This document shows, in pieces, positions 39,740 through 48,190 of a DNA stretch of 64,000 bases. Numbering within the stretch: position 1 is the stretch's first letter; the number at the start of each line of letters is the position of its first letter. Location of the stretch: positions 124,001 through 188,000 of the forward strand of contig CAVZNV010000018.1 of assembly GCA_963776735.1 (NCBI GenBank). The letters are read 5' to 3'. Position numbers and translations under genes: made by a program. The DNA comes from PALSA-612 sp963776735 (GTDB taxonomy: Bacteria; Actinomycetota; Thermoleophilia; Gaiellales; Gaiellaceae). Below the pieces are notes generated by a model. That model saw only the letters and a list, made by a program, of their open reading frames with translations, ran no database searches and had not been told where the DNA came from.

Positions 39740-40887
39740 ATGGGTGAAGCGCAGACCGTTCCCTGGCAGGAGCTGCTCCTCCAGGCACGCGAACGGTACG
39801 AGGCGGCCGATGATTTCACGGTCGCCGTCGAGGAGGAGTCGCGATCCTCGACCCGGTCACGCTCGGGCTCGTGGACGGCTTCGAAGAGCTTCAGGCGGCC
39901 TCCCGCGGAACCGACTCGAGCCGCACCTCGTCGGCGAGTTGATCGCGTCCGAGGTCGAGGCCCGCACGGGGCGCTGCGACTCGTTCGTCGAGGCCGCTGC
40001 TCGTATTGTGGAACGCCGTCGCCAGATCGCGGAGCTCGGCCGACACGCTCGGTTGACGCTCGGCTCGATCGGCGCGCACCCCTGGAGCTCGTGGCGCGAC
40101 CAGCGGATCATCGACACGCCGCACTACCGGCGAACACGAGCTGCTGCGCTACGTCGTCTGGCGCAACAACACGTTCGGACTCCACGTCCACGTCGCGATC
40201 AACGGCGCCGACCGTGCCGTCGCCGTGTGCAACGGGCTGCGCACGTACCTCCCGAGCTGCTCGCGCTGTCCGCGAGCTCGCCGTTCGCCGAGGGCGTCTT
40301 CACGTACCTGCACTCGGCGCGGTCGCAGCTGTTCACCCGCATGTTCCCGCGCTGCGGCGTCCCGGACGCATACGACGGCTGGGACGGGTACAAGGCGTAC
40401 GTCCGCGTGCTGTACGAGACAGGCTCGATCGACGAGCACACGCAGAATCTGGTGGAGCGTCCGCCCGCACCTCGCGTTCCCGACGGTGGAGATCGCATCT
40501 GCGACGCGCAGCCCGACGCCGCCGAGTCGCAGGCGCTCGCGGCGCTCTCGTACTCGCTCGCGGCGCGCATCGCGCGGGCTGTCGACGAGGGCGAGCCGGT
40601 GCCGCTGCCGCCGCACCGCATGATCGAGGAGAACCTGTGGCGGGCGATCAGGTACGGTCTCTCGGGGAGCTGATCGACCTGCAGACGCTGCGGGTCGGCC
40701 GGCGCGGGCGGCGCTCGAGGAGCTCGTCGAGTGGGTGCTGCCGGTGGCCGAGGAGCTCGGCGCCGCCTCGTTCCTCGCGATCCCGCCGGCCAACTCGGCG
40801 GAGCGGCAGATCGCACGTCATGCTGAGGGAGCGACGATGGAGCAGATCTACGCAGAGCAGGTGGGCGCGGGAGAGCGCGTTGGCTGA
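39740..40887 (+). CDS. Carboxylate-amine ligase, GCS2 family (YbdK/EgtA-like), frameshifted
   Basis: A glutamate-cysteine-ligase-type enzyme of about 380 residues. FTVAVEEE followed after a shift by ILDPVTLGLVDGFEEL is the family start (the EEE binds metal-ATP); then LVGELIASEVEARTGRCDSF, GSIGAHPWSSW, YVVWRNNTFGLHVHVAINGA, FPRCGVPDAYDGWDGYKAYV, VRPHLAFPTVEIRICDAQPD and YGLSGELIDLQTL. The substrate could be glutamate plus cysteine or another amine. Shifts near 39843, 39915, 40045, 40130, 40250, 40460 and 40665. The next gene starts inside its end. Confidence 0.82.
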
Positions 40888-41210
40888 GGACGAGCAGCGC
40901 GCCGCCGAGGAGCTGATAAGGCAGATCAAGGTCTGGGACCTGCTGGTCGCGACCCTCACGTCGTGGGTGCAACTCGGCTACGCGAAGCTCGCCGACGGCG
41001 AGGCCGAGGAATCGCGGCTCGCGATCGAAGCGATGCGCGCGCTCTTGCCGGTGCTCGAAGGCTCGGCGCCCGAGGACTCGATCCGCGACCTGCGCCAGGC
41101 GACCGCAAACCTGCAGCTCGCCTATGCAGACCACGTCGTCAGGCCGCGCGAGGCCCCGCCGACGCAGGCCGAGCCGCAGGCAGCCCGACCAGCCGAAGGA
41201 GGAGACATGA
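40880..41210 (+). CDS. DUF1844-like small helical protein
   Basis: From TTG 40880 (GGAGAG just upstream): LAEDEQRAAEELIRQIKVWD, LLVATLTSWVQLGYAKLADG, RLAIEAMRALLPVLEG and QATANLQLAYADHVVRP. The amphipathic helices and the LxxALLPVLEG region resemble DUF1844 proteins. As sequenced the frame runs on into the cupin gene without a stop; one base shift near 41175 would give QPDQPKEET and a TGA overlapping the next ATG, the usual coupled arrangement here. Confidence 0.5.
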
Positions 41211-41838
41211 GCGAGAAGTACGACGCGATCACGCTCGCCGAGATCGAGGACTCGCGGGGCTGGTCGCCGATCCGCAAGCGGCTCGGAGTCGAGTCCTTCG
41301 GGATCAACGCGTGGACCGGACACGCGGCGGGCGACCGGATCATCCCCGACCACGACGAGAAGCCGTCCGGGCACGAGGAGCTCTACCTCGTCACGGCCGG
41401 GCGCGCGGTCTTCACGGTCGACGGGGAGGAGGTCGACGCGCCGGCGGGCACGGTCGTCTACGTGCGCGACCCCTCGGTGAACCGCGGCGCGAGCGCGGGC
41501 GACGCCGGGACGACGATCGTCGCCGTCGGCGCCCGGCCGGGCGACGTCTACCGGCCGCGCTCCTGGGAGGCGAACGCCCAGATTCCAGCGCTGTTCGACA
41601 GCGGCGAGCACGAGAAGGCGAAGGAGGTCCTGACGAAGTCGCTCGACAAGTACGAGGACAACGCGGGGATCCTCTACAACCTCGCGTGCGCGGAAGCGCT
41701 CCTCGGCGACGCCGATGCTGCGCTCGGGCACCTGAAGTCGGCCCTCGAGGCGCACCCCGACTACAAGGAGAGCGCCGGGAGGATCCCGACTTCGAGCTGA
41801 TCCGCAGCGACCCGCGGTTCGCGGAGCTCGTCGCCTAG
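41207..41838 (+). CDS. Cupin domain protein with C-terminal TPR-like region (one frameshift)
   Basis: Residues 1-115 form a cupin barrel (GWSPIRKRLGVESFGINAWT, HEELYLVTAGRAVFTVDGEE, APAGTVVYVRDPSVNRGASA); the rest is a TPR-like helical pair (GEHEKAKEVLTKSLDKYEDN, ILYNLACAEALLGDADAALG, HLKSALEAHPDYKESA), ending FELIRSDPRFAELVA after a shift near 41782. Cupin-TPR fusions of about 210 residues are common in Actinobacteria but uncharacterised. AAGGAGGAG precedes the ATG. Confidence 0.78.
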
Positions 41839-41839
41839 C

Positions 41840-42232
41840 TCAGTCCGTCCACCAGCCGGGCACGATCTCGCCGTCGGATTGCTCGGCGATCGGCGCGCCG
41901 AAGGCGAGGATCTCGAGCCCGTCAGGCCCGGCCTCGAAGTTGCGCATGATCTGCGGCGGCACCCGGATCACGTCCCACTGCCGGATGTCGACGATGTCGT
42001 CGTCGAGCTTCACGCGTCCGTCGCCCGCGACGACGACGTACAGCTCCTCCTGCTCGTTGTGCTTGTGTCCGAACGGGGTGCGGAACCCGGGCGCGAGCCG
42101 CTCGAGCCCGACGGCGCCGATCTCGCAGTTCAGCTCTTTCCTCGGGAAGTGCGCGTTCAGCCCCTCGTCCAGGCCGAACTTCGGAGCGAAGTCCTCGCTC
42201 TCGCGGATGTTCACGATCGTGTAGTCGCTCAT
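41840..42232 (-). CDS. Cupin domain protein
   Basis: A 130-residue single-domain cupin: LAPGFRTPFGHKHNEQEELY supplies the GxHxHxxxxE-like first motif (GHKHNEQEE), VVAGDGRVKLDDDIVDIRQW the barrel and VIRVPPQIMRNFEAGPDGLE the second motif. It is probably metal-binding with an unknown ligand. Convergent with the cupin-TPR gene, one base apart, and divergent from mtnP with a 32-base gap. The frame is intact. Confidence 0.83.
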   Translation of the reverse strand: MSDYTIVNIRESEDFAPKFGLDEGLNAHFPRKELNCEIGAVGLERLAPGFRTPFGHKHNEQEELYVVVAGDGRVKLDDDIVDIRQWDVIRVPPQIMRNFEAGPDGLEILAFGAPIAEQSDGEIVPGWWTD

Positions 42233-42264
42233 GCCGCGATTCTGCCAGCGGTAGGGTGCCGCCC

Positions 42265-43053
42265 GTGGCCACGGCCGAGATCGGCATCTTCGGGGGCTCC
42301 GGCTTCTACTCGTTCCTCGACGACGTCGAGGAGGTGGAGGTCGAGACGCCGTTCGGCAAGCCGTCCGCGCCGCTGACCATCGGCGAGGTCGGCGGCAAGC
42401 GCGTGGCCTTCCTCCCTCGGCACGGACGCAACCACGAGCTGCCGCCCGCGCAGATCAACTACCGCGCCAACGTCTGGGCGATGCGGGAGGTCGGCGTGCG
42501 GCGGATCATCGGCCCGTGCGCCTCCGGCGCGCTGCAGGCGGAACTCGAACTCGGCGAGTTCGTCGTCTGCGACCAGTTCGTCGACCGCACCACCGGCCGG
42601 GCGGACACGTTCTACGAGGGCGAGCCCGTCACTCACGTGTCCGCTGCCGATCCGTACTGCAGCGACCTGCGCCGCGTCCTCGTCGAGACCGCCCGCGAGC
42701 TCGGCATTCCGGTTCGCGACGGCGGCACGGTCGTCGTCATCCAGGGGCCGCGCTTCTCGACCCGTGCCGAATCGCGCTGGTTCCAGCAGATGGGCTGGGA
42801 CATGATCAACATGACCGCGTATCCCGAGGGCTATCTCGCCCGCGAGCTCGAGCTCTGCTACGCGAACATCTCGATGGTCACCGACCACGACGTGGGCGTC
42901 GAGGGCGCCGAGCCGGTCTCGCACGAAGCGGTGCTGAAGGTGTTCACGGAGAACAACGAGCGCCTGCGCGAGTTGCTGTTCGCGGCGATCCCGAAGATCG
43001 GCCCGCAACCGGACGACGTCTGCGCGACGGCGCTCCGGACCGCACGCGCCTAG
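42265..43053 (+). CDS. mtnP: S-methyl-5'-thioadenosine phosphorylase
   Basis: Splits methylthioadenosine with phosphate for methionine salvage. IGIFGGSGFYSFLDDVEEVE, VAFLPRHGRNHELPPAQINY and RANVWAMREVGVRRIIGPCA are the phosphate- and ribose-binding segments; MINMTAYPEGYLARELELCY and ISMVTDHDVGVEG contain the base-binding Asp pair (DHD) typical of MTAP/PNP-II. About 262 residues. GTG 42265 is chosen over 42256 because TAGGGT (42252-42257), 7 bases upstream, overlaps the earlier codon. Purine nucleoside phosphorylase is the alternative name. Confidence 0.88.
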   Translation: MATAEIGIFGGSGFYSFLDDVEEVEVETPFGKPSAPLTIGEVGGKRVAFLPRHGRNHELPPAQINYRANVWAMREVGVRRIIGPCASGALQAELELGEFVVCDQFVDRTTGRADTFYEGEPVTHVSAADPYCSDLRRVLVETARELGIPVRDGGTVVVIQGPRFSTRAESRWFQQMGWDMINMTAYPEGYLARELELCYANISMVTDHDVGVEGAEPVSHEAVLKVFTENNERLRELLFAAIPKIGPQPDDVCATALRTARA

Positions 43054-43081
43054 TAGCCTCGGCGGGGCCTCCGGCGATCTC

Positions 43082-43110
43082 TCGACATGCGTCGGGAAGG
43101 GTGTTACGTT
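43082..43110 (+). promoter_or_regulatory. Promoter of the sedolisin gene
   Basis: TCGACA at 43082-43087, 17-base spacer, TACGTT at 43105-43110 with a TG one base upstream of the -10 (extended -10). A very similar TGATACGTT occurs at 48128-48136 before the pyrophosphatase gene. Both genes have leaders and ribosome binding sites, unlike the leaderless genes around them. Confidence 0.5.
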
Positions 43111-43187
43111 CCGCACCAGCCCTGGCAGACGATCTGTTCCCGGCCCCGGTCCGCGGCAGGTCCACGTTCCGAAGGAGGCCGAAAACG

Positions 43188-46100
43188 ATGAGATTCCAGA
43201 TAGGTGCCCTCGCAGCAGGCGCGAGTGTTGCCGTTGCCATGGTTGTCGCCGGGCCGGCGTCGACGAGCGGTCGCTCGACCGCGGCGTCACCGGCTTCCGC
43301 GCAGAGTTCGAGCGCCTCGGTTTCGGCGTGGACCACGCGGAACCTGAAAGGAACCGTCCGGCTCGTCGGCCAGGTTCCGCTCCGGGTGAGCGCCGGCAGC
43401 GTGCCGTACCTGCGCGCGCATCCGAGCCGCGCGCAGATCACGCTCAACTTCGCCTTCCCGCTTCGCGACAAGGCCGGGCTGGACCGGTTGATCGCACAGC
43501 AGGCGCGCACGCATCAAACGCTCAGCCGCGCCGAGCTGTATCGGCGATTCTCCCCGCCGCAGGCGCAGTACGACGCGGCGGCGACATGGCTTCGCGCGAA
43601 CGGCTTCACGATCACGCACGTGACGGCCGACCGTCTGTCGATCGGCGCCCGCGCCTCGACGGCGACGATCGAGAAGGCGCTACACGTCCAGATCAACGAC
43701 TACCTCCGGCCCGCGTTCACCTTCCAGAACGTGAAGGTGCCGGCCTTCGGCTTCTACTCGAACACCAGGCCGGCGAGCGTGCCTGCCCGTCTCGGCATCC
43801 AGACCATCTCCGGGCTCGCTGACATCGACCGCTTCTTCACCGATTACCAGCTTTCGAGCGGAGGGCGGCAGGCGAAGCAGGTGCGAAGCGGCGGGTACTA
43901 CCCGACCGACCTGCGGGGGCTGTACGACATCACCGGCCACCCGTTCGACGGCACCGGCCAGACCCTCGGCTTCACGCTGTGGACGGTCCCCGAGCGCCAG
44001 GCGGCGATGACGAAGTTCGCCACCGACACGGGCGACCAGCTGATCACCGTCGACCCGTCCTGCACGGCGACCGGCAACTCGCCGACGACGCCGAGCTCGT
44101 GCTCGACGCAGACGGTCGCGGCCGACCACCTGATGACGATCCTCGAGAACGGCAACAGCGACTCGAACACCAACTTCGGCTCCAACGTGGAGACGGCGCT
44201 CGACATCGAGGCGGCCCACGGCATCGCGACGCACGCCGGGCTCAAGTACTACGCGTCCGAGTGCGCCACCGCCCCGCCGCCCAACTCGGGTCTCGCCAAC
44301 GCGGGCTGCAACGGCACCGACGTCGGCATGGAAATGGCGATGGAGGACGCGGCCAACGATCCCACGCTGCACAGCGTCTCGAACAGCTGGGGATACGGCG
44401 GCGAAGTGGAGTGGGGCGTCACGGATCCGTTCGAAGTCGCCACCGGAAACATCCTGGCACTCGCCGCGGCGGCCGGAACGACGTTCTACTTCTCGACCGG
44501 CGACGCCGGCACGTACCAGTCCGGCTACCCGAGCGACAGCCCCTACGTCGTGTCCGTCGGCGGCACGAGCACGTACTCGACGAGCGCTCCCGGCACGTAC
44601 AGCACGACGACGGCGTGGAGCGGCGGCGGCAGCTGGTGCTCGAACATCATCGGCCGGCCGTCGTGGCAGACCGGAGCGGGCGTCACGGCCAACGCGGCGT
44701 GCCCGGGCCGCGTCATCCCCGACGTCTCGGCGGTCGCGGACCCGAGCACGGGCGTCCGCTTCACCGCCAGCACGAACCTCACGGGCGGCACCCAGAGCGG
44801 CCAGGTCGGCGGCACGAGTCTGGCGGCCCCGGTGATGAACGGCCTGCAGGCCGTGACCCAGAACTTCGTCAACGCCCAGACGTACTCCGGCCCGACGCCC
44901 CACATCCCCTTCGTGGCGCCGCTCCTCTACCAGCTCGGCAACGGCGGGCATGCGGACAGCTACTACCGCGACGTCCAGTGCGGGAACACCGCCAATCCGA
45001 CGAGCGGGCCCGACGGCGACGCCGCGATCAAGGGCTGGGATGCCGCGACCGGATGGGGTGAGCCCGACTGGTTCAACTTCGCCACCGGGGTCGGGCTCGC
45101 AGCTCGGCGCCACGAACCTGAGCGTGCCTACGTCGCTCTCGCAGCAACTTCCGTGGACCTGCGCGAAGACTCCCAGCAACTCGACCGAACGTGCCTTCTC
45201 CTGTCCGACGGCGTCGACGTGCTACGCGGTCGGCAACGCGCCTCGGGTGGAACGCCGTGGTACGGCAAGTTCCTGCCGAGCGGCGCCTGGGGCGCGGTCA
45301 ACACGTTCTTCAAGAGCACGAACGGCGGCCAGACCTGGTTCCCGTCGAACAGCGACATGTTCTCCATCGCCTGCACCAGCTCGGGCACGTGCATCGAGGT
45401 CGGGGCGGGCGGCCGTGAACGGAGAACGACCAACGGCGGCAACACGTGGTCGGACGTGGCGACGGCGCCGGGCAACAACAAGCCGCTCACCCAGATCACG
45501 TGCCCGTCCGGCTCGATCTGCTACGCGGTCGGCGACCGTGGCAACGCGATGAAGTCGACCGACGGCGGCCAGACGTGGTCGTGGCTCTCCAGCACGGACG
45601 GCAACCCGCTCTACGGGCTGTCCTGCCCGAGCGACCACGGTCTGCTACGCGACCGACATCTATGCGCATGTCATCAAGACCACGGACGGCGGCGCCACCT
45701 GGGCGTTCCAGACGACGCCGGTGACGACGCCGTACGAGCCCGTCGTCGCCGAGACCGGCGGCCCGAACCCGTGGGCCGGGCTGCTCGGCATCTCGTGCTC
45801 CGACGCGAGCACCTGCGTCGCGGTCGGGCTCTACGCGACCGTGAGCGGCCAGGTGAACCCGAATCCGATCCGCCGATCGTGACGACGACCGACGGCGGAG
45901 CGACCTGGACTCGCCAGGTGAGCGGCACGGGCACAGGGAACTTCCTGCACGCCGTCTCGTGCCTGCCCGGCACGACGACGTGCACGGCGGTCGGCCGTGG
46001 CGGCAAGATCGTCACCACGACGAACCTCACGACGTGGACGGCCGCGACGTCGAACACGACCAACATGCTGAACAGCGTCCTCTGCCTGAGCACCTCGTTC

Positions 46101-48014
46101 TGCATCGCGGTCGGCCAGAACGGAACGGTCGACGTCTGGAACGGCTCGACCTGGACGGCGACCACCGGCAACGGCGGCACGGGCATGCTCGCCGACGTGG
46201 ACTGCCAGGGGAACCTCGTCTGCTACGCGACCGGCAAGCAGGGAGTCACACTGCTCACGACCACCGGCGGCACGAGCTGGACGCAGCAGGCAGGCGGCGG
46301 GACGACGCAGCAGATGAACGGCATCTCCTGCACGAACGCCGGCACGTGCTACGCCGCCGGCAACGCCGGGACGATCCTGAAGACGAGTGACGGCGGCCAG
46401 ACGTGGCTCGCCCAGACGAGCGGCACGACGACCAACCTGAACGGCATCTCGTGCTTCCAGGCAAACGGGTGTGCAGCCGTCGGCGCGGTCGCGAGCGGCG
46501 CGGCCGTGATCCGCTTCACGAACGACGGCACCAACTGGAACGCCGGCTCGAACCCCGGCACACAGGCGCTGAACGGCGTCTCGTGCCTGCCCGGCGGAGC
46601 GTGTCTCGCCGTCGGCGCGGCCGGCACGGCCATCTCGTCCACCACCGGCGGATCGTCGTGGAGTCCGACGCCGACCGGCACGTCGAACGCGCTGAACGCG
46701 GTGTCCTGTCCGTCGTCCACCGCCTGTTACGCGGTCGGCGCCGGCGGCACGATCCTCATGTTCCCGAACGTCTCCAGCGGCCCTACGCCGCAGACGAGCG
46801 GCACCGCCAATCCGCTGAGCGGCATCGCCTGCGTCAACGCCTCGGTCTGCTTTGCCGACGGAACGATCGGCACCGTCGTCGCGACGAGTGACGGCGGGAC
46901 GACCTGGGCCCAGCAGGGGAACCCGATGAGCGGACCGACGTCGGCGATCAACGCGACGAGCATCGCCCTCAACGGGGCTACCTGCAACCCGGCGCGCTGC
47001 ATGATCGGGGCGCCGGCGCAGGGCGACATCATGACCACGCCGCTCCTCACCGTCACGGTTCATGCGTCCGGCGTGTACGGCACGGCGCCGGCTCTGACGG
47101 GGCTCGCACCCACGAATCCCGCGATCGGATACACACCGCCCGGCGAGGCGGCGAACGTGACCGGCACGCTCACGTGCAGCACGACCGCCGTCAACTCGAG
47201 CCCGGTCGGGACCTATCCGATCAGCGGCTGCAGCGGGCTCGCCGACGACGGCTTCAACGTCGTCTACGACTACGCGAACAGCAGCTACACCGTGACGAAG
47301 GCGCCGTTGACGGTGACGGCGGACAACAAGTCGCGCCTGTTCGGCTCGGCCAACCCGCCGCTGACCGCGACGCTGACCGGTTTCGTGCTCGGCCAGACGC
47401 TGGCGACCTCGGGCGTGACCGGAACCGCGGCGTGCACGACGACCGCCATGCCGTTCAGCACGGGCGGCAACTATCCGATCACCTGCACGGTCGGCAGCCT
47501 GACGGCCGCGAACTACAGCTTCGGCCCGTTCGTGCCCGGCACGCTGACCGTCACCTACTCGTCCGCCTGCCTGACCACGAACAGCAACGGTCCCCTGACC
47601 GTGCAGTCCGGTCAGGCGGTCTGCATCGGGGCGGGCGGGAAGCAGAACGGACCGGTGACCGTGAACGCCGGCGGTCTGCTCGACGTCGAGGGCGGGACGA
47701 TCGCCGGGCCGCTGAAGTCGACCGGTGCAGTCGTCATCCGGCTGTGCGGAGGCACGGTCACGGGGCCGGTCACGATCAGTGGAAGCACCGGACTCGTGCT
47801 TGCGGGCGGCGACGCGGCGACGGGCCCGTGCGCCGGGAACACGATCACGGGTCCGGTGAAGATCACCGGCAACACGGGCGGCGTGGAGTTCAACGGCAAC
47901 ACGGTGACCGGGCCGCTCACGATCACGGGCAACACCGGCACCCTGCCGCCGCCCGACGTGGGTCCGGTGCACGCGGTCGGGAACATCGTCAGCGGGCCGG
48001 TGAACATCCAGTGA
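43188..48014 (+). CDS. Sedolisin-type S53 protease fused to WT-repeat, MBG-like and beta-helix-like domains
   Basis: 1608 residues with a GAAGGAGG site before the ATG. Order: signal peptide (1-28); pro-kumamolisin activation domain (about 55-200, RLVGQVPLRVSAGS to RPASVPARLGIQ); S53 catalytic domain (about 230-640) with Glu335 and Asp339 in NVETALDIEAAHG, the NSWGYGG segment and Ser544 in GGTSLAAPVMNG; about ten GG-T-W repeats with paired cysteines (STNGGQTWFPS, TSDGGQTWLAQ), as in Ycf48/sortilin-like propellers (about 690-1260); MBG-like modules (LTVTADNKSRLFGSANPPLT); and a C-terminal VTGPVTI-type repeat region. Two out-of-frame islands (about 45096-45240 and 45636-45870) have compensating shifts. 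Confidence 0.85.
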   Translation: MRFQIGALAAGASVAVAMVVAGPASTSGRSTAASPASAQSSSASVSAWTTRNLKGTVRLVGQVPLRVSAGSVPYLRAHPSRAQITLNFAFPLRDKAGLDRLIAQQARTHQTLSRAELYRRFSPPQAQYDAAATWLRANGFTITHVTADRLSIGARASTATIEKALHVQINDYLRPAFTFQNVKVPAFGFYSNTRPASVPARLGIQTISGLADIDRFFTDYQLSSGGRQAKQVRSGGYYPTDLRGLYDITGHPFDGTGQTLGFTLWTVPERQAAMTKFATDTGDQLITVDPSCTATGNSPTTPSSCSTQTVAADHLMTILENGNSDSNTNFGSNVETALDIEAAHGIATHAGLKYYASECATAPPPNSGLANAGCNGTDVGMEMAMEDAANDPTLHSVSNSWGYGGEVEWGVTDPFEVATGNILALAAAAGTTFYFSTGDAGTYQSGYPSDSPYVVSVGGTSTYSTSAPGTYSTTTAWSGGGSWCSNIIGRPSWQTGAGVTANAACPGRVIPDVSAVADPSTGVRFTASTNLTGGTQSGQVGGTSLAAPVMNGLQAVTQNFVNAQTYSGPTPHIPFVAPLLYQLGNGGHADSYYRDVQCGNTANPTSGPDGDAAIKGWDAATGWGEPDWFNFATGVGLAARRHEPERAYVALAATSVDLREDSQQLDRTCLLLSDGVDVLRGRQRASGGTPWYGKFLPSGAWGAVNTFFKSTNGGQTWFPSNSDMFSIACTSSGTCIEVGAGGRERRTTNGGNTWSDVATAPGNNKPLTQITCPSGSICYAVGDRGNAMKSTDGGQTWSWLSSTDGNPLYGLSCPSDHGLLRDRHLCACHQDHGRRRHLGVPDDAGDDAVRARRRRDRRPEPVGRAARHLVLRREHLRRGRALRDRERPGEPESDPPIVTTTDGGATWTRQVSGTGTGNFLHAVSCLPGTTTCTAVGRGGKIVTTTNLTTWTAATSNTTNMLNSVLCLSTSFCIAVGQNGTVDVWNGSTWTATTGNGGTGMLADVDCQGNLVCYATGKQGVTLLTTTGGTSWTQQAGGGTTQQMNGISCTNAGTCYAAGNAGTILKTSDGGQTWLAQTSGTTTNLNGISCFQANGCAAVGAVASGAAVIRFTNDGTNWNAGSNPGTQALNGVSCLPGGACLAVGAAGTAISSTTGGSSWSPTPTGTSNALNAVSCPSSTACYAVGAGGTILMFPNVSSGPTPQTSGTANPLSGIACVNASVCFADGTIGTVVATSDGGTTWAQQGNPMSGPTSAINATSIALNGATCNPARCMIGAPAQGDIMTTPLLTVTVHASGVYGTAPALTGLAPTNPAIGYTPPGEAANVTGTLTCSTTAVNSSPVGTYPISGCSGLADDGFNVVYDYANSSYTVTKAPLTVTADNKSRLFGSANPPLTATLTGFVLGQTLATSGVTGTAACTTTAMPFSTGGNYPITCTVGSLTAANYSFGPFVPGTLTVTYSSACLTTNSNGPLTVQSGQAVCIGAGGKQNGPVTVNAGGLLDVEGGTIAGPLKSTGAVVIRLCGGTVTGPVTISGSTGLVLAGGDAATGPCAGNTITGPVKITGNTGGVEFNGNTVTGPLTITGNTGTLPPPDVGPVHAVGNIVSGPVNIQ

Positions 48015-48043
48015 TGACCGCCTGAATCGACGAGCACGCTGGA

Positions 48044-48073
48044 GAAGGGGCGCCCCGGTGCGGGCGCCCCTTC
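48044..48073. terminator. Hairpin terminator after the sedolisin gene
   Basis: A perfect 12-base-pair stem (GAAGGGGCGCCC with its complement) and a 6-base loop, 30 bases after the stop, ending in TTCCT. Fits an intrinsic terminator. Confidence 0.72.
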
Positions 48074-48190
48074 CTCGCAGCCTCGGTCCGGTGAGTGCTG
48101 GATGGCGTCCGCCCGGGAGGGCGATCGTGATACGTTTCTCCGCGCGCCGAGGGGTCTCGGCGCTCACTTTGTGACGGGTGCGGAGGGACG

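Noticed and set aside
38912..41800. A 962-codon plus-strand frame
   Set aside because: It passes out of frame through the glycosyltransferase and the GCS2 ligase and is only in frame over the DUF1844-like and cupin genes.
42516..43187. N-terminal extension of the sedolisin frame
   Set aside because: It overlaps mtnP out of frame and is Arg-rich; the ATG at 43188 has a strong ribosome binding site and a signal peptide.
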